A stretch of DNA of 64,000 nt, taken from Pseudomonas sp. MM211. Lineage in GTDB: Bacteria; Pseudomonadota; Gammaproteobacteria; Pseudomonadales; Pseudomonadaceae. The notes under the pieces are model-generated. The model was given only the letters and a program-made list of their open reading frames with translations. It ran no database searches and was not told the origin of the DNA. The position numbers and the translations under genes were made by a program. Below are positions 49,890-59,334 of the stretch, piece by piece. Each line of letters opens with the position of its first letter. Positions within the stretch are counted from its first letter, which is position 1. Location of the stretch: positions 1,426,001-1,490,000 of the forward strand of contig NZ_CP081942.1 of the NCBI RefSeq assembly GCF_020386635.1, read 5' to 3'.

Positions 49890-51044
49890 ATGGCAGTTGC
49901 TTCCAGTACCTACAAGAAGGTCATCGAAGGGAGCCAGCAACCGAAAGAGGTGCTGGTCAAGATCGAGCGCGTGACCAAGAAGTTCGATGAGACCATTGCC
50001 GTCGACGATGTGTCGCTGACCATCAATAAGGGTGAGATCTTCGCCCTGCTCGGTGGCTCCGGTTCGGGCAAGTCGACTCTGCTGCGCATGCTCGCCGGCT
50101 TCGAGCGGCCCACCGAAGGGCGCATCTTTCTCGATGGCCAGGATATTACTGACATGCCGGCCTACGAGCGGCCGATCAACATGATGTTCCAGTCCTACGC
50201 GCTGTTCCCGCACATGAGCGTAGCCGACAACATTGCCTTCGGCCTCAAGCAGGACAAGCTGCCCAAGGCCGAGATCGAAGCTCGCGTCGCTGAAATGCTC
50301 AAGCTGGTGCAGATGAGCCAGTACGCCAAGCGCAAGCCCCATCAGCTTTCCGGTGGCCAGCGTCAGCGCGTGGCCCTGGCCCGCTCCCTGGCGAAGAAAC
50401 CCAAGCTGCTGCTGCTCGACGAGCCCATGGGCGCGCTGGACAAGAAACTGCGTTCGCAGATGCAGCTGGAACTGGTGGAAATCATCGAGCGCGTCGGCGT
50501 GACCTGCGTGATGGTGACCCACGACCAGGAAGAGGCCATGACCATGGCCCAGCGCATCGCCATCATGCACCTGGGCTGGATCGCGCAGATCGGCAGCCCC
50601 ATCGACATCTACGAAACGCCGGCCAGCCGCCTGGTCTGCGAGTTCATCGGCAACGTCAACCTGTTCGAAGGTGAGATCGTTCACGATGACACCGACCACG
50701 CGGTGATCAACTGCCCGCAGCTCGACAAGCCGATCTACATCGGCCATGGCATCAGCACCCGCGCCCAGGAGACCCAGGTCACCTATGCGATGCGTCCGGA
50801 AAAGCTGCTGATGGCCACACAACTGCCCAGCGACCACGAGCACCCGGACTACAACTGGAGCCACGGCAGCGTTCACGATATCGCCTACCTGGGCGGCCAC
50901 TCGGTGTACTACGTCAAGCTCACCTCGGGGCAGATCGTGCAGTGCTTCATCGCCAACGCCGAGCGCCGTGGCAAACGACCGACCTGGGATGACCCGGTAG
51001 TGGTGTTCTGGGAAGACGACAGCGGCGTGGTGCTGCAGTCATGA
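49890..51044 (+). CDS. spuF: SpuF (PotG-type) polyamine ABC transporter ATPase
   Basis: A 384-residue ATP-binding subunit energising polyamine import at the inner face of the membrane. Walker A: LLGGSGSGKSTLLRML (about 55); signature: HQLSGGQRQRVALARSLA (about 152); Walker B: LLLLDEPMGALDKKLR; switch His in VMVTHDQEEAMTMA. The C-terminal about 110 residues form the TOBE-type regulatory domain of PotA/PotG proteins. The ATG at 49890 follows GGGAG; a TTG two codons earlier is unlikely. The stop overlaps the spuG start (ATGA). Confidence 0.94.
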   Translation: MAVASSTYKKVIEGSQQPKEVLVKIERVTKKFDETIAVDDVSLTINKGEIFALLGGSGSGKSTLLRMLAGFERPTEGRIFLDGQDITDMPAYERPINMMFQSYALFPHMSVADNIAFGLKQDKLPKAEIEARVAEMLKLVQMSQYAKRKPHQLSGGQRQRVALARSLAKKPKLLLLDEPMGALDKKLRSQMQLELVEIIERVGVTCVMVTHDQEEAMTMAQRIAIMHLGWIAQIGSPIDIYETPASRLVCEFIGNVNLFEGEIVHDDTDHAVINCPQLDKPIYIGHGISTRAQETQVTYAMRPEKLLMATQLPSDHEHPDYNWSHGSVHDIAYLGGHSVYYVKLTSGQIVQCFIANAERRGKRPTWDDPVVVFWEDDSGVVLQS

Positions 51045-51949
51045 AAATGAGCAGCCTGACCAAGCGACTGCCAACCGGCCGACACCTGGTGATCGGCGTT
51101 CCGTTCATCTGGCTGTTCCTGTTCTTCCTGCTGCCCTTCATCATCGTGCTGAAGATCAGCTTCGCCGAAGCCGACGTGGCGATTCCGCCGTACACGGAAA
51201 TCTACACCTGGGTGGACAACACCCTGCAGGTGGTGCTCAACCTGGGTAATTACATCTTCCTCAGTGAAGATGAGCTGTACGTGGCTGCCTACCTGGGCTC
51301 GTTGAAGATCGCCTTCATCAGCACCGTTGCCTGCCTGCTGATCGGTTACCCGATGGCTTACGCCATTGCCCGCGCGAAAAAGGAGACCCAGATGGTTCTC
51401 CTGCTGCTGGTGATGATGCCGACCTGGACTGCGATCCTGATCCGCGTCTATGCGTGGATGGGCATCCTCAGCAACAACGGCCTGCTCAATGGCTTCTTGC
51501 AGAGCATCGGTCTGATCGACACGCCGCTGCAGATCCTCAACACCAACACCGCGGTATACATCGGCATCGTCTATTCGTACCTGCCGTTCATGATCCTGCC
51601 GTTGTTCGCCAACTTGGTGAAGCACGATCAAAGCCTGCTGGAGGCTGCCTCGGATCTCGGCTCGAGCAACTTCAACAGCTTCTGGAAAATCACCGTGCCG
51701 TTGTCGAAGAACGGCATCATCGCTGGCTGCATGCTGGTGTTCATTCCGGTGGTGGGCGAGTTCGTCATTCCCGAGCTGCTTGGCGGCCCGGAAACGCTGA
51801 TGATCGGCAAGGTGTTGTGGCAAGAGTTCTTCAACAACCGTGACTGGCCGGTTGCCTCCGCCCTGGCGGTAGTGATGCTGGCGCTGCTGTTGATTCCGAT
51901 CATTCTGTTCAACAAGAACCAAGCGAAAGAAATGGAGGGCAAAGCATGA
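51041..51949 (+). CDS. spuG: SpuG (PotH-type) polyamine ABC permease
   Basis: A 302-residue inner-membrane permease with about six helices, beginning with VIGVPFIWLFLFFLLPFIIV and ending VASALAVVMLALLLIPIILF. The cytoplasmic EAA coupling loop is visible as LLEAASDLGSSNFNSFWKIT, which contacts the SpuF ATPase. A roughly 60-residue loop after the first helix (SFAEADVAIPPYTEIYTWVD) is periplasmic, as in PotH. Overlaps both spuF and spuH by 4 bp, so translation of the three is coupled. Confidence 0.94.
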   Translation: MKMSSLTKRLPTGRHLVIGVPFIWLFLFFLLPFIIVLKISFAEADVAIPPYTEIYTWVDNTLQVVLNLGNYIFLSEDELYVAAYLGSLKIAFISTVACLLIGYPMAYAIARAKKETQMVLLLLVMMPTWTAILIRVYAWMGILSNNGLLNGFLQSIGLIDTPLQILNTNTAVYIGIVYSYLPFMILPLFANLVKHDQSLLEAASDLGSSNFNSFWKITVPLSKNGIIAGCMLVFIPVVGEFVIPELLGGPETLMIGKVLWQEFFNNRDWPVASALAVVMLALLLIPIILFNKNQAKEMEGKA

Positions 51950-52821
51950 AAAACTTCCGTTTCTCCACCCTCATGCTTTGGGTCGGTTTCGCGTTCATCT
52001 ATCTGCCGATGTTCATCCTGGTGATCTACTCGTTCAACGCCTCGCGGCTGGTAACGGTGTGGGGTGGCTGGTCGTTCAAGTGGTACGTCAGCCTGCTCGA
52101 TGACCGACAGTTGATGGGCGCGGTGTGGCGCTCCCTGGAAATCGCCTGCTACACGGCGATCGCCGCAGTGGCGCTGGGCACCATGGCGGCCTTCGTACTG
52201 ACCCGGGTGCACCGCTTCAAAGGGCGCACGCTGTTTGGCGGCCTGGTTACGGCGCCGCTGGTCATGCCCGAGGTGATCACCGGTCTGTCGTTGCTGCTGC
52301 TGTTCGTGGCCATGGCGCAACTGGTCGGCTGGCCGGCAGAACGCGGCATGATGACCATCTGGATCGCCCACACCACCTTCTGCTCGGCTTATGTGGCCGT
52401 GGTGGTTTCGGCGCGTCTGCGTGAGTTGGATCTGTCCATCGAGGAAGCTGCGATGGATCTTGGCGCGAGGCCCTGGAAGGTGTTCTTCGTGATCACCATT
52501 CCGATGATCGCGCCTTCGTTGGTGGCTGGCGGCATGATGTCTTTCGCGCTGTCCCTCGATGATCTGGTGCTGGCCAGCTTCGTGTCCGGTCCTGGCGCCA
52601 CCACGCTGCCGATGGAGGTTTTCTCCAAAGTACGCCTGGGGGTTACTCCGGCAATCAATGCCGTGGCCAGTTTGATCCTGCTGGCGGTGTCCTTCGTTAC
52701 CTTCCTGGTATGGTTCTTCGCCCACCGCGCGGAAGAGCGGCGGCGCAAGGCGATTCAGCAGGTCATGGAAGAAAGTCAGGTGGCTATTTCTGCCCGGCCG
52801 GAGGTCAGGCCCGCTCACTGA
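51946..52821 (+). CDS. spuH: SpuH (PotI-type) polyamine ABC permease
   Basis: A 291-residue second permease subunit with about six helices (first LMLWVGFAFIYLPMFILVIY, last LILLAVSFVTFLVWFFAHRA) and an EAA loop (SIEEAAMDLGARPWKVFFVI). It forms the heterodimeric channel with SpuG. The short hydrophilic C-terminal tail (RRRKAIQQVMEESQVAISAR) is cytoplasmic. Last gene of the spu operon, followed by a terminator and a REP element. Confidence 0.94.
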   Translation: MKNFRFSTLMLWVGFAFIYLPMFILVIYSFNASRLVTVWGGWSFKWYVSLLDDRQLMGAVWRSLEIACYTAIAAVALGTMAAFVLTRVHRFKGRTLFGGLVTAPLVMPEVITGLSLLLLFVAMAQLVGWPAERGMMTIWIAHTTFCSAYVAVVVSARLRELDLSIEEAAMDLGARPWKVFFVITIPMIAPSLVAGGMMSFALSLDDLVLASFVSGPGATTLPMEVFSKVRLGVTPAINAVASLILLAVSFVTFLVWFFAHRAEERRRKAIQQVMEESQVAISARPEVRPAH

Positions 52822-52837
52822 GCCTTTCGGTCGCAAG

Positions 52838-52877
52838 CAATGCCCGCCCTGCGTCAGCAAGGCGGGCATTGTTGTTT
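52838..52877 (+). terminator. Terminator of the spu operon
   Basis: CAATGCCCGCC/GGCGGGCATTG stem with a 12-base loop, then TTGTTTCTG; 17 bp beyond the spuH stop. Confidence 0.75.
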
Positions 52878-52906
52878 CTGAGGGCGTTGCTTCGCTGTCG
52901 ACGTCC

Positions 52907-52967
52907 GTAGGAGCCGGCTTGCGGGCGAGACGCGTATCCATAGTATCGCCGGCAAGCCGGCTCCTAC
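52907..52967. repeat. GTAGGAGCCGGCTTGC REP element pair
   Basis: GTAGGAGCCGGCTTGC with facing GCAAGCCGGCTCCTAC, exact complements about 30 bp apart, with GGGCGA/TCGCC inside. This is the well-known Pseudomonas REP arranged as an inverted pair, usually mobilised by a RAYT transposase encoded elsewhere. Confidence 0.85.
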
Positions 52968-53032
52968 TCGTCATGGATGTCATCAACGCGCCAGCTGGAA
53001 CCGCCCGCCGATACGAATACGCGGCCATAACG

Positions 53033-53062
53033 AAAACGCCCGGGCATTGGCCCGGGCGTTCT
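53033..53062 (-). terminator. Intrinsic terminator of betT
   Basis: AACGCCCGGGC/GCCCGGGCGTT hairpin with a four-base loop; on the minus strand it is followed by TTTTCG, 18 bp past the betT stop. Confidence 0.8.
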
Positions 53063-53077
53063 GTTTTGCGTGAAGCG

Positions 53078-55051
53078 TTAGCGCGTCATGTGTAAGAAGT
53101 GCATATGGCGCTCGTACTGGTCGAGGATATCGCCGATCACTTCTTCGCGGTTCCAGCCCATCACGTCGTAATCCTGGCCACCTTCGTCCAGATGGACTTC
53201 GGCGCGGAAATACTTGCGCTCTTCGTTGGTGTCATCGCGGGTGTCGCGCATCACGAAGCTTGGCTGGATCAGCGCGCGTGGCCGCACCTGATATTGGAAG
53301 TCCGCCTCGCTGCCATGGCTGACCGATAGCGTCACGCGGCCATCCTCGCCGCTTTCTACCTTGGCTTCACGGCCCTGCTTGCGCAGTTCATCTGCAACCT
53401 GCTCGCAGGCTGGCAGGACGGTTTCGCTGATGAAGCGATTCACATGAGAACGACGAGGCAGCATGACCATGCTACGCAGACGACGCTGCCAACCGCCGGG
53501 GCCGGAGCTGCCGCGCGAGCTTAGCGACACCTGATCACGTAGGCCACGTTTGGCCGCGTCCAGCTGCAGAGCACGCAGCAGGCCCCACATCGACGCCATC
53601 AGTGCTACCACGAAGGGCAGGGCGCTGGCGATGGTCGCGGTCTGTAGTGCTTTGAGGCCGTCGGCCAGCAGCAGCGAGGCGGCCACTACCGCCATCAGCG
53701 CCGCCCAGAAAATGCGCTGCCAGACCGGCGTCTGATCCTTGCCGCCGGAGGCGAGCATATCCACCACCATGGCACCGGAGTCTGCCGAGGTGACGAAGAA
53801 CACCACGATCATCAGCACCGCGATCTGCGACAGGATCATCGACATCGGGAAGTGTTCGAGGAAGGCGAACAGCGCCAGAGAGCTGTCCTTGTTCACCGCT
53901 TCGGCAAGGTCGGTGACGCCGTCGACCAGAATCATGTGAATGGCGGTGTCGCCGAATACGGTCATCCACAACAGCGTGAAACCAGCCGGTACTACGAGTA
54001 CGCCGCTGATGAACTGGCGAATCGTGCGACCGCGGGAAATACGCGCGATGAACAGGCCCACGAAGGGCGACCAGGACAGCCACCAGCCCCAGTAGAACAG
54101 CGTCCAGCCACCGATCCAGTCGGTTGGCTCGTAGGCGTAGAGGTTGAAGGTCTTGCTGACGATCTCCGACAGGTAGCCACCGGTGTTCTGCACGAAGGTC
54201 TGCAGGATGAATACGGTGGGGCCGAGCACCAGCACGATCAGCAGCAGGCCGACAGCCAGGATCATGTTCAGCTCGGAGAGGCGGCGAATGCCCTTGTCCA
54301 GGCCACTGACCACAGAAATCGTCGCCAGCAGCATGGTGAAGATCAACAGGCCGATTTGCACCGTGGTGGTGGTCGGCAGGCCGTAGAGGTGGTTCAGCCC
54401 GGTATTGATCTGCAGTACACCGTAGCCCAGCGAGGTCGCCACACCGAGCACGGTGCCGATTACCGCGAAGATGTCTACCGCATGACCGATGGGGCCGTAG
54501 ATACGGTCGCCGATCAGTGGGTAGAGCGCTGAGCGTAGGGTCAGAGGCAGGTTATGTCGGTAGGCGAAGTAGGCGAGGATCAGTGCGACGATGGCGTAGA
54601 TTGCCCAGGCATGCAGGCCCCAGTGGAAGAAGGTCAGCTTCATCGCTTCCTTCGCCGCGGTGACGGTCTGCGGGTCGCCCACCGGCGGATCGATGAAGTG
54701 CATCACCGGCTCTGCCACGCCAAAGAACATCAGGCCGATACCCATGCCCGCGCAGAACAGCATGGAGAACCAGGTGGTGTTGTTGTATTCAGGCTCGCTG
54801 TGATCGGGGCCAAGCTTGATGTCGCCATAACGACTCACCGCGAGGAACACCACGAAAAGCAGAATCAGGGCAACGGCGAGGATGTAAACCCAGCTAGCGT
54901 TCTCGATGATCCAGGCTTGTGTGGCACCGAATACGCTCTGGGCGTTGTCCTTGAACACGGTGCTGTAGATCACCAGGCAGGCGATCAGAAAGGTTGAGCC
55001 GTAGAAAACCGGCGGGTTGAGGGTGGAGCGGGAAGACAGAGGTGCCTCCAT
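53078..55051 (-). CDS. betT: BetT-type choline transporter (BCCT family)
   Basis: A 657-residue inner-membrane transporter of the betaine/choline/carnitine family with about 12 helices in residues 15-510. Typical segments: TTWFSMLFCAGMGIGLMFFG, WGLHAWAIYAIVALILAYFA, the substrate-site WTLFYWGWWLSWSPFVGLFI and SADSGAMVVDMLASGG. A cytoplasmic C-terminal tail of about 145 residues, ending EVIGDILDQYERHMHFLHMT, is the long form linked in Pseudomonas BetT to osmotic activation. It imports choline, which is converted to glycine betaine as osmoprotectant. It is not beside betIBA here. AAGGAG lies upstream. Confidence 0.9.
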   Translation of the reverse strand: MEAPLSSRSTLNPPVFYGSTFLIACLVIYSTVFKDNAQSVFGATQAWIIENASWVYILAVALILLFVVFLAVSRYGDIKLGPDHSEPEYNNTTWFSMLFCAGMGIGLMFFGVAEPVMHFIDPPVGDPQTVTAAKEAMKLTFFHWGLHAWAIYAIVALILAYFAYRHNLPLTLRSALYPLIGDRIYGPIGHAVDIFAVIGTVLGVATSLGYGVLQINTGLNHLYGLPTTTTVQIGLLIFTMLLATISVVSGLDKGIRRLSELNMILAVGLLLIVLVLGPTVFILQTFVQNTGGYLSEIVSKTFNLYAYEPTDWIGGWTLFYWGWWLSWSPFVGLFIARISRGRTIRQFISGVLVVPAGFTLLWMTVFGDTAIHMILVDGVTDLAEAVNKDSSLALFAFLEHFPMSMILSQIAVLMIVVFFVTSADSGAMVVDMLASGGKDQTPVWQRIFWAALMAVVAASLLLADGLKALQTATIASALPFVVALMASMWGLLRALQLDAAKRGLRDQVSLSSRGSSGPGGWQRRLRSMVMLPRRSHVNRFISETVLPACEQVADELRKQGREAKVESGEDGRVTLSVSHGSEADFQYQVRPRALIQPSFVMRDTRDDTNEERKYFRAEVHLDEGGQDYDVMGWNREEVIGDILDQYERHMHFLHMTR

Positions 55052-55274
55052 TGAGCTAGCTCTCCTTGGTCGGAGTCAGTCCATGAGATACGCGTATACC
55101 TGTTCGAGCTTAGGCCAGATCAGGCAGGCGGACGGATGGAGAAACGACTCGGTCTATCGGATGGCCGCCAAAGGCGGAAGGCCCGCGATTGTACCATCAC
55201 GATAGTCAGGTTCTTGAATGTGCCAGCTATCGATAGGTTTGCTTGCGGTTTTGTTCAGCTTATTTCTGCATCCT

Positions 55275-56765
55275 TCACAGGTTGGTGCGGTACTGCAGAG
55301 CTTCTGCCAGATGCTGGCGGCTGATCGCCTCTTGCGCCTGCAGATCTGCCAGTGTGCGTGCTACCTTGAGCACGCGGTGAGCGGAACGCAGTGATAAGGT
55401 CAGGCGTTCGCAAGCGTGCTCCAGCCATTGGCGGTCGATGTCGCTCAGGGCGCAGTGCTCACGTAATCCTGGTAGGTCGAGAAAGGCATTGGCGACACCC
55501 TGGCGGCGTAACTGGATATCCCGCGCCGCGGCGACTCGAGCCGCCGCTGTTGCACTGCTTTCGCGGCTTTCCTGTGGCATGCCGAGCGCCGTGCTTTCTC
55601 GGGCAACGGTAATATGCAGGTCGATGCGATCGAGCAGCGGGCCGGACAGCTTGCCGCGATAGCGCTGGATCTGATCCGGGCTGCAGCGGCAGCGGCCGCT
55701 GGGGTCACCGAGAAAGCCGCAGGGGCAGGGGTTCATGGCGGCGACGAGTTGGAACCTGGCAGGGAAGCTGACTTTGTCGCGGGCCCGGGCGATAACGATA
55801 TGACCGCTTTCAAGTGGCTCTCTGAGCACCTCGAGGACGCGCCTGTCGAACTCGGGCAACTCGTCCAAGAACAGCACTCCGTGGTGAGCGAGGGTGATTT
55901 CTCCGGGTTGAGGACGACTGCCGCCACCCACCAACGCCGGCCCCGATGCGCTGTGATGGGGATGCCTAAATGGTCGCTGCGGCCAGCTCTGTAAAGGGGT
56001 GTGACTGGCGACCGAGCGAATCGCCGCAACCTGCAGGGCCTCTTCTTCTGTAAGGGGCGGCAGCAAGCCGGGTAGACGGCTCGCCAGTAGCGTTTTGCCC
56101 GTGCCAGGTGGGCCGCTCAGCAGCAGATTGTGCACCCCGGCAGCAGCCACCAGCAGAGCACGCTTGGCAGCAATTTGCCCCTGCACTTCGGCCAGATCCG
56201 GATAGGGTTGAGTGTGGCGTAGCAGGCCTTGAGCTTGGTAAACGGCCAATGGCGTCTGGCCGTTCAGGTGAGCGACCAGTTCCAAGAGATGACCGACCGC
56301 CAGCACCGTCAGCCCTGACGCCAGGCTGGCTTCTTCGGCATTTTCCTTGGGCACCACAAGGGTGCGCCCAGCTTCTCGAGCCGCCAAAGCTGCAGGCAGC
56401 ACGCCTTGTACTGGACGGATGGCGCCAGATAACGCCAGTTCGCCAAGGCATTCGAGCGGGGTCAGGGAGTCTGCTGGTACCTGGCTGCTGGCGGCCAGAA
56501 TGCCCAGGGCAATGGCAAGGTCGAAACGGCCGCCGTCCTTTGGTAAATCGGCTGGTGCCAGATTCAAGGTGATACGACGAGGCGGAAAATCCAGAGCGCA
56601 ATTGAGGATGGCGCTGCGCACACGATCCTTACTTTCCTTGACTGCCGCTTCCGGTAACCCGACCAGCGCCAGGGACGGCAGGCCGTTGGCCAAATGGGCC
56701 TCTACGGTAACGATGGGGGCGTCTACACCAACCTGGGCGCGGCTGTGGACTACGGCCAATGACAT
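55275..56765 (-). CDS. comM: ComM/YifB-family AAA+ ATPase (Mg-chelatase-like)
   Basis: A 496-residue protein. ComM is a hexameric helicase promoting branch migration in natural transformation. N-terminal Lon-protease-like domain (VGVDAPIVTVEAHLANGLPS, LVGLPEAAVKESKDRVRSAI), Walker A in LLSGPPGTGKTLLASRL (about 220), Walker B GVLFLDELPEFDRRVLEVLR (about 298) and a cysteine motif PCPCGFLGDPSGRCRCSP (about 357), as in other ComM proteins, then the C-terminal Mg_chelatase_C part. AAGGAG precedes the ATG. Adjacent ubiK is transcribed in the same direction, 81 bp upstream. Confidence 0.93.
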   Translation of the reverse strand: MSLAVVHSRAQVGVDAPIVTVEAHLANGLPSLALVGLPEAAVKESKDRVRSAILNCALDFPPRRITLNLAPADLPKDGGRFDLAIALGILAASSQVPADSLTPLECLGELALSGAIRPVQGVLPAALAAREAGRTLVVPKENAEEASLASGLTVLAVGHLLELVAHLNGQTPLAVYQAQGLLRHTQPYPDLAEVQGQIAAKRALLVAAAGVHNLLLSGPPGTGKTLLASRLPGLLPPLTEEEALQVAAIRSVASHTPLQSWPQRPFRHPHHSASGPALVGGGSRPQPGEITLAHHGVLFLDELPEFDRRVLEVLREPLESGHIVIARARDKVSFPARFQLVAAMNPCPCGFLGDPSGRCRCSPDQIQRYRGKLSGPLLDRIDLHITVARESTALGMPQESRESSATAAARVAAARDIQLRRQGVANAFLDLPGLREHCALSDIDRQWLEHACERLTLSLRSAHRVLKVARTLADLQAQEAISRQHLAEALQYRTNL

Positions 56766-56846
56766 CGATCACTCCTTGATCTTTGGGTGCTACCGGCGCT
56801 GCTGTGCGGTCGCGTTGAACGACAACCGCCCCTACTGCCGAGTATG

Positions 56847-57119
56847 TTACTCGACTGGTATTTGCTGTGCTGGCGCGCTGCGCGACTCGATTTCTGCGAC
56901 CTTGGCTTCCAGGGCCTCGAGACGTGCACGGGTACGGGCCAGCACCACCATTTGGCTGTCGAATTCTTCGCGGCTGACTAGATCCAGCTTGCTGAGGGTG
57001 CTCTGCAATAGAGCCTTGAGCTGGCTCTCGATTTCACTGCGTGGCAAGGGGGTATCACCGCTGAGCAGGCGCGTGGCCTGGCTGCTGAGGGCGTCGAGCA
57101 GAGCTTTGGGTGGCAGCAT
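56847..57119 (-). CDS. ubiK: UbiK (YqiC/BMFP family) ubiquinone biosynthesis accessory factor
   Basis: A 90-residue small protein. UbiK is an accessory factor for aerobic ubiquinone synthesis that binds UbiJ and lipids. N-terminal amphipathic segment MLPPKALLDALSSQATRLLS, then an obligatory coiled coil (LLQSTLSKLDLVSREEFDSQ, then LARTRARLEALEAKVAEIES). This EEFD..MVVLARTR..LEALE pattern is the BMFP hallmark. The start at 57119 follows GGAAGG; upstream open codons are not conserved. It is divergent from glnK. Confidence 0.9.
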   Translation of the reverse strand: MLPPKALLDALSSQATRLLSGDTPLPRSEIESQLKALLQSTLSKLDLVSREEFDSQMVVLARTRARLEALEAKVAEIESRSAPAQQIPVE

Positions 57120-57858
<739 letters not shown>

Positions 57859-57899
57859 GCTCCGCCCCCCACCCCCCAAATCGTCCCAGGAGTTAAATC

Positions 57900-59216
57900 A
57901 TGACTCTGCGAAAAGTCGCAGGGCTCGGAGCCCTTTCGTCCCTGTTTTTCCCAGGCTTGGCCATGGCTCAGGAGGCGACGCTGAATTCCGGTGACACCGC
58001 CTGGATGCTGACCGCCACTGCTTTGGTGCTGTTCATGACCATCCCCGGTCTGGCGCTGTTCTACGCAGGCATGGTGCGTTCCAAGAACGTCCTCTCGGTG
58101 ATGATGCAGTGCTTTGCCATTACCGCGTTGATGAGCCTCCTGTGGTTCGCCTACGGCTACAGCCTGGCGTTCGACACCACCGGGATGGAAGCTGGTGTGA
58201 CCAACTTCAGCTCCTTCGTGGGCGGTTTGGGCAACATGTTTCTCGGTAACCTGACCAAGGAATCGCTGACCGCGGCCTTCCCGGAAAGCGTGTTCGTCAC
58301 CTTCCAGATGACCTTCGCCATCATCACCCCTGCACTGATTGTCGGTGCCTTTGCCGAGCGCATGAAGTTCTCGGCGATGCTGGTGTTCATGACCGTATGG
58401 TTCACCCTGGTCTATGCGCCAATCGCGCACATGGTCTGGGGCGGCGACGGTGCACTGATGTGGGACTGGGGCGTGCTGGACTTCGCTGGCGGCACCGTGG
58501 TGCACATCAACGCCGGTATCGCTGGCCTGGTGGCGTGCATCGTGCTCGGCAAGCGCAAGGGTTTCCCGAGCGTGGCCATGGCGCCGCACAACCTGGGTTA
58601 CACCCTGATCGGTGCTGCGATGCTGTGGGTCGGCTGGTTCGGCTTCAACGCCGGCTCCGCTGCTGCCGCTGACCAGACCGCTGGCATGGCCATGCTGGTT
58701 ACCCAGATCGCTACCGCTGCTGCTGCCCTGAGCTGGATGTTCGCCGAGTGGGTCGCACACGGTAAGCCAAGTGCTCTGGGCATCGCCTCCGGTGTGGTCG
58801 CAGGTCTGGTTGCCATCACCCCTGCTGCCGGCACCGTCGGCCCGATGGGCGCGATGATCATCGGTCTGTCGTCTGGCGTGATCTGCTTCTTCTGCGCCAC
58901 CAGCCTCAAGCGCAAGCTGGGCTACGACGATTCCCTCGACGTCTTCGGCGTACACGGCGTGGGCGGCATCGTCGGCGCGCTGCTGACCGGTATCTTCGCA
59001 GCACCTGCCCTGGGCGGTTTCGGCGAAGTCGAGAACATCGGCCTGCAGCTGTGGATCCAGTTCAAAGGCGTCGCCTTTACCGTGATCTACACCGCCATCG
59101 TGACCTTCGTGATCCTCAAGGTCATCGATGTGGTGATGGGGCTGCGTGTCACTGAAGAAGAAGAGTCGGTCGGCCTCGACCTGGCTCAGCACAACGAGCG
59201 TGGCTACATCCTGTAA
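57900..59216 (+). CDS. amtB: AmtB ammonium transporter (first of a tandem pair)
   Basis: A 438-residue inner-membrane ammonium channel with a cleavable-type signal (LGALSSLFFPGLAMAQ), then 11 helices as in E. coli AmtB. Characteristic parts: LVLFMTIPGLALFYAGMVRS (S1 site helix), FAERMKFSAMLVFMTVWFTL, DFAGGTVVHINAGIAGLVAC with the first twin-His, and DVFGVHGVGGIVGALLTGIF with the second twin-His. The C-terminal tail GLRVTEEEESVGLDLAQHNE interacts with GlnK. AGGAG precedes the ATG. Directly downstream of glnK. Confidence 0.95.
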   Translation: MTLRKVAGLGALSSLFFPGLAMAQEATLNSGDTAWMLTATALVLFMTIPGLALFYAGMVRSKNVLSVMMQCFAITALMSLLWFAYGYSLAFDTTGMEAGVTNFSSFVGGLGNMFLGNLTKESLTAAFPESVFVTFQMTFAIITPALIVGAFAERMKFSAMLVFMTVWFTLVYAPIAHMVWGGDGALMWDWGVLDFAGGTVVHINAGIAGLVACIVLGKRKGFPSVAMAPHNLGYTLIGAAMLWVGWFGFNAGSAAAADQTAGMAMLVTQIATAAAALSWMFAEWVAHGKPSALGIASGVVAGLVAITPAAGTVGPMGAMIIGLSSGVICFFCATSLKRKLGYDDSLDVFGVHGVGGIVGALLTGIFAAPALGGFGEVENIGLQLWIQFKGVAFTVIYTAIVTFVILKVIDVVMGLRVTEEEESVGLDLAQHNERGYIL

Positions 59217-59223
59217 GTATCAG

Positions 59224-59247
59224 GGGCCCGCTGCTTGCGGCGGGCCC
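59224..59247 (+). repeat. Hairpin between the two amt genes
   Basis: GGGCCCGC/GCGGGCCC perfect stem with an eight-base loop, 7 bp after the amtB stop, without U-tract. It may separate expression levels of the two amt genes. Confidence 0.6.
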
Positions 59248-59334
59248 AAAGCACACGGAGTGCGCCCGGAGCCAACCCGGGCGCCTCGACCGAACAGCGC
59301 TGCTAAAAGCGCAACGGCCAGAGGTGAATGAATA

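Noticed and set aside
55088..55097. ATACGCGTAT palindrome upstream of betT
   Set aside because: A 10-bp palindrome alone is too short to separate from chance and does not resemble the BetI operator as I know it.
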